NCBI GenBank assembly: GCA_030636765.1
Contig: DAOVWI010000036.1
Span: 1 to 16,931, forward strand
Reading direction: 5' to 3'
DNA: 16,931 nt
Origin: Gemmatimonadales bacterium
GTDB taxonomy: Bacteria; Gemmatimonadota; Gemmatimonadetes; Palauibacterales; Palauibacteraceae
Shown here: in pieces, positions 1 to 6,798 of the stretch
Numbering within the stretch: position 1 is the stretch's first letter
How the letters are laid out: each line of letters starts with the position of its first letter
Made by a program: the position numbers and the translations under genes
The notes under the pieces: model-generated
Database searches by the model: none
What the model saw: only the letters and a program-made list of their open reading frames with translations
What the model was told of the DNA's origin: nothing

Positions 1-580
1 GATCGAACGAGATGCGCGTCCCGTAGCCCTTTCCGGTACGCCCGATCACGTCGTTGTGCTGGATGTCGTCGCACGCCCGGATGCAGCGGTCGCAGAGAAT
101 GCAGGCCTGGTGGTCGACTCTAATGACCTTCGACGAGTCATCGACCGGGCGGCCGTCGCCGGCATGTATGCCGCCCGCGTCGGCCGTTCGGGCCCTGGTG
201 GTCGATCCCGCCCCGTTTCCCGGCCACGCGACCCCCAGATCCCGCGCCAATCCCAGGAGCTCATCGGGCGCTGTCTTGAACCGGTCAGCGGCATCGCACG
301 GGTAATCCGACAGCAGGAGCTCCACGAGGCCCCGCCGGCACGCGTCGAGCGTCGGGGTCGACGTGCGAACTTCCATCTCGTCTTCGGCCCGCCGCACACA
401 CGCGGCCGTGAGCTTCTTCTCGCCGATGTCCACCAGGCAGATACGGCACACGCCCACCGGCTCCAGGCGCGGGTCGTGACAGAGAACGGGGATGTCCACG
501 CCGAGCAGGCGCGCCGCCTCCCAGATGGTCGTCCCCCCGGGAACGTCGATTCGACGGCCATCGATCGTGACGCTAATCAT
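1..580 (-). CDS. Formate dehydrogenase-like alpha subunit, N-terminal part (runs off window)
   Basis: The frame is open from an ATG at 580 to the window edge (193 codons), so the C-terminus is missing. Residues 1-80 look like a plant-type [2Fe-2S] ferredoxin domain: Cys34, then Cys45-x2-Cys48, then Cys61. Cys81 and Cys95 follow. At 160-170 a CILCDRC...C motif starts the first ferredoxin-like [4Fe-4S] module. This layout is shared by NuoG, NAD-linked formate dehydrogenase alpha subunits and NADH-dependent hydrogenase subunits. The RACDDIQ text after the cluster looks closer to formate dehydrogenases than to respiratory NuoG, so I favour the molybdopterin FdhA/FdsA type. The start lies 5 nt after the stop of the diaphorase gene, which implies one mRNA. 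The expected role is oxidation of formate or a similar substrate, passing electrons to NAD+ through the NuoEF-like partner. The molybdopterin domain and its Sec or Cys ligand are not in the window, so the substrate is inferred. Confidence 0.8.
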   Translation of the reverse strand, partial: MISVTIDGRRIDVPGGTTIWEAARLLGVDIPVLCHDPRLEPVGVCRICLVDIGEKKLTAACVRRAEDEMEVRTSTPTLDACRRGLVELLLSDYPCDAADRFKTAPDELLGLARDLGVAWPGNGAGSTTRARTADAGGIHAGDGRPVDDSSKVIRVDHQACILCDRCIRACDDIQHNDVIGRTGKGYGTRISFD

Positions 581-585
581 CGCTG

Positions 586-2214
586 TTACTCGCCGTGCCG
601 CGAACCCGGGCTTCCGGGCACCTCGTCCGGCCAGTGCTCGGCGACCGAGAGGAGGGGGTTCAGAGCAACATATCCGAGGCCGCAAATCGAGGTCTCGCAC
701 AAGAGCAGCTGCAGCTTATCGATCGTCTCCCAATCCAGAGGATCGCCCGTCGCGATCGTCGACTCGAGCATTTCCGAGGCCTTCTCGGTTCCGACCCGGC
801 ACGGCACGCACTTGCCACACGACTCGTTTCGGAAGAACCGGACCACGTTGGCCGCGAGCGGGAGCATCGGCGTATCCTCGGCCACAACCACCAGCGCGCC
901 CGAGCCCAACATGCTGCCGGCCTCCTCGAGAGCGGCGAAGTCCATCGGCACGTCGGCCCGGTCCGCGGGCAGGAAGTTGGAGGAAGCTCCGCCCGGCGCG
1001 AACGCCTTCAGAGCCCGTCCACCGCTCACGCCGCCGGCCTCCTCGATCAGCTCACGTACCGTGGTTCCCATGGCGATCTCGTAGACGCCGGGGCGTTCCA
1101 CGTGGCCCGACACGGCGATGAACTTGAGGCCGGTGTGCTCTTCCTTCCCGAGCGACCTCCACCAGTCGATTCCGTGCTTCAGGATCCCCGGGACCAGCGC
1201 GAGCGTCTCGACGTTGTTCACCAGGGTGGGGCGCCCGTGAAGGCCCACCTGACCGGGGAAGGGCGGCTTGTTTCGCGGCTCGCCCCGTCGGTCCTCCAGG
1301 GCTTCGAGCAGAGCCGTTTCTTCGCCCAGGATATAGCCGCCCGGCGAGATGAAGATCTCGATGTCGAAGCTGAAGTCGCTGCCCAGCACGCGCCTCCCCA
1401 GCAGGCCGGCCGCACGAGCTCTCCGAAGCTCCGCGTCGAGAGCCATCCTCGCCTCCACGTACTCGTGGCGGAGGTAGATGATGCCCTTGTCGGCTCCCAC
1501 CACGAACCCGCCCAGCGCCATCCCCTCGACCAGCAGGTGCGGGAGATCCTCCATGATCACCCGATCCTTGAAGGTGCCCGGTTCGCTCTCGTCGGCATTG
1601 CACACGACGTACTTCGGGACCGTCTCTTCGCGCCGAACCAGCTTCCACTTGAGCCCGGTCGGGAAGCCGGCTCCACCCATCCCCCGGAGGCCCGCGCCCT
1701 CGAGCACCTCCACGATGCGATCCCGAGCCGAATCGGCCGTCTCCTCCGCAAGCGCCTCGCTCAGCATCCGGTACCGCGACCCCGTTCCGTATGGGTCACA
1801 CCGCCACGTCCTTGGCGCGGAACGCTCGACGGACACGCCGCCGTTCAGAGCCTCCCGGCCGAACTCTCCGATCTCCCCGATTCCGGTTGCGCGTCCGTTG
1901 ACGCGCGCCGCCGGGGCCAACTCGCAGCATCCGAGGCAGGACGTCTCCTCGACGCGCACGTCGTCTCGACCGGCCAGCTCCACCTCGAGCGCGTCGGCCA
2001 TGCCATCGCCGCCGGCCAGGTGACAGGCCATGTCCCGACAGACGGAGATGGTGACAGCCGGGACCGGCCAGGTGCGAAAATGGGGGTAGAAGGAGGCGAG
2101 GCCTTCGAGGCGGTAGAGCGGAGCGCGCAGCCGAGATGCAAGCTCCCTCAGCGACGCCGGGTCGAGATAGCCCCGCTCTTCCTGCAGCTTCTCGAGCTCG
2201 CGAATCAGACGCAT
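586..2214 (-). CDS. NuoE-NuoF fusion: NAD(H)-binding diaphorase subunit
   Basis: This 542-residue protein joins two subunits that are separate in most complex I operons. Residues 1-115 are a NuoE-like thioredoxin-fold [2Fe-2S] domain with Cys59-x4-Cys64 and Cys93-x3-Cys97. Residues 150-530 are NuoF-like. They carry the FMN/NADH glycine-rich segment around 177-190 (GMGGAGFPTG), CNADESEPGTFKDR at 205-218, GEETALLEALE at 297-307, and the [4Fe-4S] set Cys466, Cys469, Cys472 and Cys511 (ESCGKCVPC, then ICGLG). Such proteins oxidise or reduce NAD(H) at FMN in soluble formate dehydrogenases, bidirectional hydrogenases and complex I. The ATG overlaps the HIT gene stop by one base (TGATG), with a GGGAAGG Shine-Dalgarno six bases upstream. 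The alpha subunit follows after 5 nt. The lack of nearby membrane subunits argues against respiratory complex I. Confidence 0.88.
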   Translation of the reverse strand: MRLIRELEKLQEERGYLDPASLRELASRLRAPLYRLEGLASFYPHFRTWPVPAVTISVCRDMACHLAGGDGMADALEVELAGRDDVRVEETSCLGCCELAPAARVNGRATGIGEIGEFGREALNGGVSVERSAPRTWRCDPYGTGSRYRMLSEALAEETADSARDRIVEVLEGAGLRGMGGAGFPTGLKWKLVRREETVPKYVVCNADESEPGTFKDRVIMEDLPHLLVEGMALGGFVVGADKGIIYLRHEYVEARMALDAELRRARAAGLLGRRVLGSDFSFDIEIFISPGGYILGEETALLEALEDRRGEPRNKPPFPGQVGLHGRPTLVNNVETLALVPGILKHGIDWWRSLGKEEHTGLKFIAVSGHVERPGVYEIAMGTTVRELIEEAGGVSGGRALKAFAPGGASSNFLPADRADVPMDFAALEEAGSMLGSGALVVVAEDTPMLPLAANVVRFFRNESCGKCVPCRVGTEKASEMLESTIATGDPLDWETIDKLQLLLCETSICGLGYVALNPLLSVAEHWPDEVPGSPGSRHGE

Positions 2215-2600
2215 CAGGTGCCTTCCCAGTAGCGCGCCTTGCGGAGACTGATGATGGCGCGAATGCCACCCGTCGGGTCAGGCACGTCACCGATGTGCCT
2301 TGGGATCACGTGGATGTGGGCGTGCGGAACCGTCTGGCCTGCCGCCAGCCCGTCGTTGATTCCGATGGTAAAGCCCTCGGGGCGGGCCTCCCGGACGAGG
2401 AGCCCTCGCGCGCGGGCCGTGAGGGCCCAGAGCTCCTCCTGCTCATCGGCCGTGAGGTGGAAGATGCTCTCCACGTGCCGATACGGCACCACGAGAAGGT
2501 GTCCCTCGGCGACCGGAAAGCCATCGACCACCACGAGGCCGTGCTCGCCCTCGATTCGGATGCGCTCCTCCGGCAGCTCGCAGAACGGGCAGCCCTCCAT
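2214..2600 (-). CDS. HIT-family nucleotide hydrolase/transferase
   Basis: This 128-residue protein has the histidine-triad signature HAHIHVIPRH at residues 93-102, where the central His residues form the nucleotidyl-transfer site on purine mononucleotides. An N-terminal CPFC pair (Cys4, Cys7) is typical of the zinc-binding form. I chose the ATG at 2600 because GGGGAGG precedes it at good spacing and because HIT proteins often begin with a short lead to C-x-x-C. A longer frame back to 2642 adds 14 arginine-rich residues with no homology-like character. The gene ends in a one-base overlap with the diaphorase start, so the two are probably translationally coupled. HIT proteins are general nucleotide metabolism enzymes, and a specific role in the redox operon is not evident from sequence. 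Confidence 0.9.
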   Translation of the reverse strand: MEGCPFCELPEERIRIEGEHGLVVVDGFPVAEGHLLVVPYRHVESIFHLTADEQEELWALTARARGLLVREARPEGFTIGINDGLAAGQTVPHAHIHVIPRHIGDVPDPTGGIRAIISLRKARYWEGT

Positions 2601-2727
2601 GCGCCTCCCCGATTGGATTCCACATCGGCCTGGACGCCGCAACCTCGCGTCACGCGGCCAGCCGGCTACGATCGACCCACCACACGCTCGAACGAATGTA
2701 ATCCATCGCCCGGTTGGTTACACGACC

Positions 2728-2749
2728 AGCGACCTGCCAGCGACCTGCC
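2728..2749. repeat. Perfect 11-bp tandem duplication upstream of HIT gene
   Basis: AGCGACCTGCC occurs twice back to back in the 204-bp non-coding gap between the small charged protein and the HIT gene. It lies about 130 bp upstream of the HIT start. It could be a simple slippage product. No other palindromic operator is visible in the gap. Confidence 0.6.
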
Positions 2750-2804
2750 AATGAGCTGGTACGGGGATGCGGAGCCTGCCGGCCCGGAGCGGGGTCAGCG
2801 CTTT

Positions 2805-3218
2805 CTACCGGTGGCGGGCCGCCCAGTAGGCCCAGGAGAGCGGACCCGAGGGACGGGCCGGAGGCGTCGAGTCGGGAGGCAGAGCCACGAGGGGCTCGCC
2901 TGGGAAACGCAGCACGGTCGGGTCGTCCTCCCCCTGCCGCTCGCCCGGGCCGGCCCAGTCGTGACTCTCGCCCGGGCGAGCCCCGTCCCGACGCTCGCTT
3001 GGCCCAACGCCGTCCTGGCGCTCGAGCTGGCCGGTACGTTCGGCCCGATGGACGGGTCGCAACGCTTCTTCCGTTTCATCGACCTCATGGACCGGCGCGG
3101 CCTCGGCGACCACGTTGCTGAACGGGACCGGGGACCGCCTTTCGTTTCCGCGAATGCGCCGCCGCCAGTTCTCGAACAACGGCGTGAGCGTCGATGGGGG
3201 CCTTCGATTCACCGGCAT
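2805..3218 (-). CDS. Small charged, low-complexity hypothetical protein
   Basis: I do not recognise this 137-residue protein. It begins 14 nt downstream of the permease stop in the same direction, so it likely belongs to the ABC operon. The N-terminus is basic (NRRPP, WRRRIRGNERR). The middle is acidic and carries three to four degenerate 9-residue units: ERQDGVGPS, ERRDGARPG, ESHDWAGPG, ERQGEDDPT. The C-terminal third is proline-rich and ends in tryptophan- and arginine-containing text. There is no signal peptide or membrane segment, so it is probably largely disordered and cytoplasmic. The Shine-Dalgarno sequence is weak (CGGGGTG). Codon use on this strand looks like that of the neighbours, with many GAG, GTC, GCC and CCG codons. 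Open frames also exist on the other strand in this GC-rich stretch, so reality of the gene is probable but not certain. Confidence 0.5.
   Translation of the reverse strand: MPVNRRPPSTLTPLFENWRRRIRGNERRSPVPFSNVVAEAAPVHEVDETEEALRPVHRAERTGQLERQDGVGPSERRDGARPGESHDWAGPGERQGEDDPTVLRFPGEPLVALPPDSTPPARPSGPLSWAYWAARHR
2940..3020. repeat. Degenerate 27-bp tandem repeat, three units
   Basis: Units at 2940-2966, 2967-2993 and 2994-3020 each begin CTCGC and match best over their first ten bases; 3021-3047 is a weaker fourth unit. The period of 27 keeps the reading frame and encodes the 9-residue repeats of the small charged protein on the minus strand. Confidence 0.6.
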
Positions 3219-3232
3219 CGCACCCCGAAGGA

Positions 3233-3967
3233 TCAGGAGCTCAGCAGGAGACGGCCACGGCGGAAACGAGCCAGCGCGGCAGCCAGGAGCACACAATCCA
3301 GCACCGCGAGACCCGCTCCGAGGAGGAGCGCAACGCGTCCGGCCTCGCCCATCAGCATCAGGCGGAAGAGGCCGCCCTTGGCGGCATCGGGAAGCAGCTG
3401 GATGCCGAACACGGGCACGACGAACACCGCCAGGACTCCCAGGCTGAAGGTCTGCTGGGCATGCCGGACCGTGGGCGCCCGCAGAGAGATCAGAACGCCG
3501 AGTGCCGCACCGAACACGGAAGCGAGGAGAGCAAGCGTCGTCACGATCGCCAGCTGGGCGGGTGTGTAGAACGCGAGCGGGCCAGGGGAGCGCACGTTGA
3601 TCGCCAGCAGGCTGAGCGGGACGCTCAGGAGCGTGGCGCCCCATACGTAGACCACGACAGCGCTGATCTTTCCGGCGAGGATCGCCCGATCCGGAAGTCT
3701 GGTCGCGAGAAGGCTGCCGAGGGTCCCCCGCTCACGCTCGCCGGCGAACGAGTCGGCCGTGACCGTGGTCATGAGGAAGATCGGGATCCAGATCCAGAAC
3801 AACATGACCCAGGGGGCCGTCAGCCAGGTTCGTCCAACCTGGTAGGGAAGGAAGAGCCCGAGGAGGCCAACGAAGATGATCAAGCCCAGCAGGCCCGACT
3901 CTCGGCCCTCGTCGGCGCCGAGCTCCCGCCATTCCTTCCACGCTACGACCAGCACGTCCCGGATCAT
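3233..3967 (-). CDS. ABC-2 type transporter permease
   Basis: This 244-residue integral membrane protein has about six hydrophobic segments, near residues 25-42, 52-72, 102-123, 138-162, 175-195 and 211-233. Between the second and third lies the text DSFAGERERGTLGSLLATRL, typical of ABC-2 permeases (ABC-type Na+ or drug/lipid exporters such as NatB-like proteins). The start MIRDVLVVAWKEWREL resembles the amphipathic N-terminus of the family. Its ATG overlaps the ATPase stop (ATGA at 3964-3967), which ties the two together as one transporter. The substrate cannot be told from the sequence. A longer open frame continues upstream in this register but is a shadow of the ATPase gene. Confidence 0.87.
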   Translation of the reverse strand: MIRDVLVVAWKEWRELGADEGRESGLLGLIIFVGLLGLFLPYQVGRTWLTAPWVMLFWIWIPIFLMTTVTADSFAGERERGTLGSLLATRLPDRAILAGKISAVVVYVWGATLLSVPLSLLAINVRSPGPLAFYTPAQLAIVTTLALLASVFGAALGVLISLRAPTVRHAQQTFSLGVLAVFVVPVFGIQLLPDAAKGGLFRLMLMGEAGRVALLLGAGLAVLDCVLLAAALARFRRGRLLLSS

Positions 3968-4950
3968 GCGGCTGCCGACCGGCCGAACGATCCGACGGCG
4001 ATCCGTCTCGGCTCCTCGGATTCGGAAGCGCCACCGAGAACGGAGAGGAAGGCATCCTCGAAGGTGGGGTCTCGCACGACCTCCTCGACCTGCACGCCGC
4101 AGCCGACCAGCAGGCTCACGATCGGCGCGGCCCGGACTCCCGGCAGGAGCTTCACCACGAGCTCGCCGCGCCGCACCTCGGCACCCTCCACCTCCGGGCG
4201 CAGAGCGAGGAGCGTGAAGGCGTCTTCGCTGAAGCGCGAGCCTCGGATCGTGAGCTGGTTGGTTGCCGTCGACGCCCGAAGCTCGTCGGGCGAGCCACAG
4301 GCAAGAAGCTTCCCGGAGCGGATGACGCCGACGCGATCGCACAGCTTCCCCGCCTCTGGAACGTTGTGGGTCGTCAGGAAGACCGTGACACCCTCCTCGA
4401 CCACCAGAGCCGAAAGCGAGCGGCGGAGCGACTCGGCGGACATCGGGTCGAGGCCCGCAGTCGGCTCGTCGAGAAACACCAGCTCGGGCCGGTGGAACAG
4501 CGCACGGGCAACTGCGAGCTTCCGCTTCATCCCGAAGCTGAGCCGGCCGGCCGGCTCCTTCCGGCGATCCCAGAGGCCGAACTGCCGCAGCAGCTCCTCG
4601 GATCGAACCCGACGCTCCCGCCGTGACATCCGCCAGATGCGGCCGTAGAACTCCAGGTTGTCCCGCACGCTGAGCCGCTGGTACAGCCCGGCCTGGTCCA
4701 GCAGAGCGCCGGTCCGTCGCCGGATCTCGTCGACCCCGGTGGCGACATCGCAGCCCAGAACCTCGGCCCGCCCCGCCGTTGGACGAAGGAGGCCGAGAAG
4801 CAGGTGGATGGTCGTCGTCTTCCCTGCCCCATTGGATCCGAGGAAGCCGAAGATCGAGCCTGCCGGGATCTCGAGCGTCAAGCGATCGAGCGCCCGGACG
4901 GTCGCGTACTCGTGCGTCAGGTCGGCAATGCGAATGGCATATCGAGTCAT
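3964..4950 (-). CDS. ABC transporter ATP-binding protein (ABC-2 export type)
   Basis: This is a 328-residue ATPase. Visible motifs, counted from the ATG at 4950, are Walker A GSNGAGKTT at 38-46, a Q-loop glutamine near 86, a signature LSFGM at 137-141 (Phe replaces the usual second-position Gly or Ser), Walker B LVFLDE followed by PTAGLD at 157-168, and the switch histidine in TTHN near 195. The C-terminal 100 residues form the extra regulatory-type domain common in ABC-2 ATPases of the CcmA/NatA class. It powers the permease that follows with a four-base overlap. An alternative GTG at 4980 would add 10 residues (cysteine-rich, not family-like). Neither start has a strong Shine-Dalgarno, and I prefer 4950 because the family normally begins just before the IRIADLTHEY strand. 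Confidence 0.9.
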   Translation of the reverse strand: MTRYAIRIADLTHEYATVRALDRLTLEIPAGSIFGFLGSNGAGKTTTIHLLLGLLRPTAGRAEVLGCDVATGVDEIRRRTGALLDQAGLYQRLSVRDNLEFYGRIWRMSRRERRVRSEELLRQFGLWDRRKEPAGRLSFGMKRKLAVARALFHRPELVFLDEPTAGLDPMSAESLRRSLSALVVEEGVTVFLTTHNVPEAGKLCDRVGVIRSGKLLACGSPDELRASTATNQLTIRGSRFSEDAFTLLALRPEVEGAEVRRGELVVKLLPGVRAAPIVSLLVGCGVQVEEVVRDPTFEDAFLSVLGGASESEEPRRIAVGSFGRSAAA

Positions 4951-5030
4951 CGAGCGCTCGCAGTTGCATGACCCGTACACACCGCTGGGGATTCCCTAGG
5001 GGCGGCTGGCGAATCATCGTATCACACTGT

Positions 5031-5036
5031 AAGATA
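5031..5036 (-). promoter_or_regulatory. Candidate -10 element for ABC operon
   Basis: The minus strand reads TATCTT in the AT-rich patch 80 bp upstream of the ATPase start. The same hexamer, oriented toward the gene, lies upstream of three other genes in the window. No good -35 box is visible. Confidence 0.25.
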
Positions 5037-5197
5037 GATACTTGCGTGCTTTCACCTACGATAGCACCTCGTGCCGTCGACGGGAGCGGGAAGCTGCAGC
5101 TGTTGCCGACGGGCCACATTCTGAGCCGGTTGCGCGTCACAACCGATGCGGCAGGGACATCGCTGCGCCGTCGTCACACGGCTGCCGTGCGGTTCGC

Positions 5198-5225
5198 TTG
5201 GCCGTTACCGTGAGAGCCTTATCTT
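5198..5225 (+). promoter_or_regulatory. Candidate promoter for the LOG-family gene
   Basis: TTGGCC (5198-5203) and TATCTT (5220-5225) are separated by 16 bases, about 48 bp before the GTG start. The boxes match the housekeeping sigma consensus only partly. It is the best match in this gap. Confidence 0.35.
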
Positions 5226-5272
5226 AGGACCTTCGCCATCGTCGTTCGTCCAGAATCGGGAAGGAGCTATTG

Positions 5273-5980
5273 GTGCCGGACTCAAATTCGAACTCGAGAA
5301 TCGTCGTTGGGCCGGAAACCTTCGAAGTGGTCGAGGACGCCCTGGTGGACCTCTGGGCGGTCGTCAACTCCCTCGCCCGCATTCGTCCGCCGAAGCCGAA
5401 GTACTACCGAGTCACGATCTTCGGCTCGTCCCGCATGCGGCCGGGCGACCGGCTCTTCGATGACGTGAGGACGCTTGCGAAGGAACTCTCCGCGATGGGG
5501 TGCGACATCGTCACGGGCGGAGGCCCCGGTCTGATGGAGGCGGCGAACCAGGGGGCGAAGCTCGGAGACCCGGACAACGTGACCCGCTCCTTCGGACTGC
5601 CGATCGAACTCACCACAGAAGAGGAACCCAACCCCTTCGTCGAGAAGATGTACCATCACCGAACCTTCTTCTCGCGACTCCATCACTTCGTCCGGCTGTC
5701 GAGCGCCTTCATCGTCGTGCCGGGAGGGATCGGCACGCTCCTGGAGGCGACCATGATCTGGCAGCTGTGCCAGGTCAGGCACGTCTCGGGAGTGCCTCTC
5801 ATCTTTCTGGGTGAGATGTGGCAGGAGCTGCTGGCGTGGGCGCGAGACCACATGCTCTCGGGGGATCGGGACCTCGCGAGCCCGCGTGACCTGGAGATCC
5901 CGCAGTGCGTGGGGACCGTAGAGGAGGCCGTGGAGTTCATCCGGCAGGACGTGCTCCGCTTCAGCGACAAGCAGGAGTAG
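5273..5980 (+). CDS. LOG-family nucleotide phosphoribohydrolase-like protein
   Basis: This 235-residue protein of the LOG/TIGR00730 family (once annotated lysine decarboxylase) shows both hallmark motifs: GGGPGLMEAANQGA near residues 82-95 and PGGIGTLLE near 150-158. These bind the phosphoribose and form the catalytic site. Characterised relatives cleave nucleoside 5'-monophosphates, releasing cytokinin-type or ordinary bases and ribose 5-phosphate. About 45 extra N-terminal residues precede the Rossmann core, as in the longer bacterial members. I chose the GTG at 5273 because AAGGAG at 5261-5266 sits six bases before it; the adjacent TTG at 5270 would be only three bases away. It is cytoplasmic with no signal peptide. 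It stands alone, followed by a 100-bp gap. Substrate specificity cannot be assigned. Confidence 0.88.
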   Translation: MPDSNSNSRIVVGPETFEVVEDALVDLWAVVNSLARIRPPKPKYYRVTIFGSSRMRPGDRLFDDVRTLAKELSAMGCDIVTGGGPGLMEAANQGAKLGDPDNVTRSFGLPIELTTEEEPNPFVEKMYHHRTFFSRLHHFVRLSSAFIVVPGGIGTLLEATMIWQLCQVRHVSGVPLIFLGEMWQELLAWARDHMLSGDRDLASPRDLEIPQCVGTVEEAVEFIRQDVLRFSDKQE

Positions 5981-5989
5981 AGCGATCGC

Positions 5990-6018
5990 TTGTGGGGGCA
6001 GCAGTCGCGACCTAGGCT
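5990..6018 (+). promoter_or_regulatory. Candidate promoter for the DUF1579 gene
   Basis: TTGTGG (5990-5995) and TAGGCT (6013-6018) are spaced by 17 bases in the 103-bp gap before the DUF1579 gene. The match to consensus is partial. Confidence 0.25.
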
Positions 6019-6083
6019 GCTAGGATTCGTACGGTGAACCGCCGCGGGAGCAGCAGGAAGCAGTAGAAAGAGGAGGAAGTAGC

Positions 6084-6674
6084 ATGAATCACCGCGCACT
6101 TGGAACCGCACTGGCCGTCGTCGTCGGTCTCGCCCTGGCGCACCCGATCTACGGACAGGAATACGAACAAGCAGCCGCCATGGCGGCCTACGAGAAGGCC
6201 GCGACCCCGGCGGCGCCCCACGCCAGACTCGCCGAGATGGCGGGCGAGTGGCAGCTGGAGGTCAAGTTCTGGATGCAGCCCGGCGGCGAGCCGATGGTTT
6301 CAACCGCGACGAGCACCCGGAAGATGATCATGGGCGGGCGATATCTGGCCGACCATGTGGAAGGCGACGCGATGGGCCAGCCGTTCACGGGCATGGGGCT
6401 CACCGGCTACAACAACGTCGAGGAGCGCTTCGAGGCGACCTGGGTCGACAGCATGGGAACCGGGATCTTCACGTACCACGGAGAGTGGAACGAAGAGGAG
6501 AATGCCCTCGTCATGCACGGGAGCTACGTCGATCCGGCAACCGGCAAGAAGAAGATGGTGAAGACGATCTCCCGGATCGTGGGACCGGACAAGGAGATCT
6601 TCGAGCAGTACGAGAAGAGCGAGGGTGAAGAGGAGGCGCTGAAGACGATGGAGATCGTCTCGATCCGTAAGTAG
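6084..6674 (+). CDS. Secreted DUF1579 family protein
   Basis: This 196-residue protein begins with a signal peptide (MNHRALGTALAVVVGLALAHPIYGQ), with likely cleavage before QEYEQ, so it should reach the periplasm. The body carries the DUF1579 features: LAEMAGEWQLEVKFWMQPGG, RYLADHVEG, GLTGYNNVEERFEATWVDSMGTGIF. These belong to a lipocalin/calycin-like beta barrel family of unknown function. A strong AGGAGG Shine-Dalgarno lies eight or so bases upstream of the ATG. The C-terminus is acidic. The gene has its own gap upstream and an intrinsic terminator downstream, so it is probably a monocistronic unit. The family has no established biochemical activity, and nothing nearby suggests a ligand. 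Confidence 0.87.
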   Translation: MNHRALGTALAVVVGLALAHPIYGQEYEQAAAMAAYEKAATPAAPHARLAEMAGEWQLEVKFWMQPGGEPMVSTATSTRKMIMGGRYLADHVEGDAMGQPFTGMGLTGYNNVEERFEATWVDSMGTGIFTYHGEWNEEENALVMHGSYVDPATGKKKMVKTISRIVGPDKEIFEQYEKSEGEEEALKTMEIVSIRK

Positions 6675-6745
6675 CGCGATCCTCCACTCGTCCGGGCGGC
6701 TGCGAGGGCCGTTGACACGCCACTTTGAATCCGTGTGGCACTCGG

Positions 6746-6771
6746 GGCCCGGGCTTTCGGCCCGGGCCTTT
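6746..6771 (+). terminator. Intrinsic terminator after the DUF1579 gene
   Basis: A perfect 9-bp stem, GGCCCGGGC and GCCCGGGCC, encloses a TTTCG loop and is followed by TTT. It lies 72 bp after the DUF1579 stop. The minus strand lacks a following T-run, so it acts mainly for the plus-strand transcript, though it may also insulate the convergent PDZ gene. Confidence 0.8.
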
Positions 6772-6798
6772 CAAGGTTTCAGAGCGTCTTGGGCACCC

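Larger units (their letters stand above)
4981..5272. other. Divergent intergenic region between ABC operon and LOG gene
   Basis: These roughly 290 bases hold no convincing gene. The segment at 5011-5060 is clearly more AT-rich than its surroundings and contains GTATC (5019-5023) and its complement GATAC (5037-5041), plus a minus-strand TATCTT. Nearer the LOG gene there is a plausible plus-strand promoter. A 61-codon plus-strand open frame at 5042-5227 has arginine-rich, non-family-like text and no ribosome-binding site. Confidence 0.5.

Noticed and set aside
46..561. 171-residue minus-strand ORF at the left edge
   Set aside because: Arginine- and serine-rich text in a shifted frame; the iron-sulfur protein frame from ATG 580 contains all the expected cysteine motifs.
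595..2232. Long plus-strand ORF (545 codons) opposite the diaphorase gene
   Set aside because: Antisense shadow of a GC-rich gene; text rich in His, Arg and Gln with no domain features, while the minus frame is unmistakably NuoE-NuoF.
3968..5140. Upstream extension of the permease reading frame
   Set aside because: Overlaps the ABC ATPase in another frame and reads as arginine-rich noise; the permease start at 3967 has the classic ATGA overlap.
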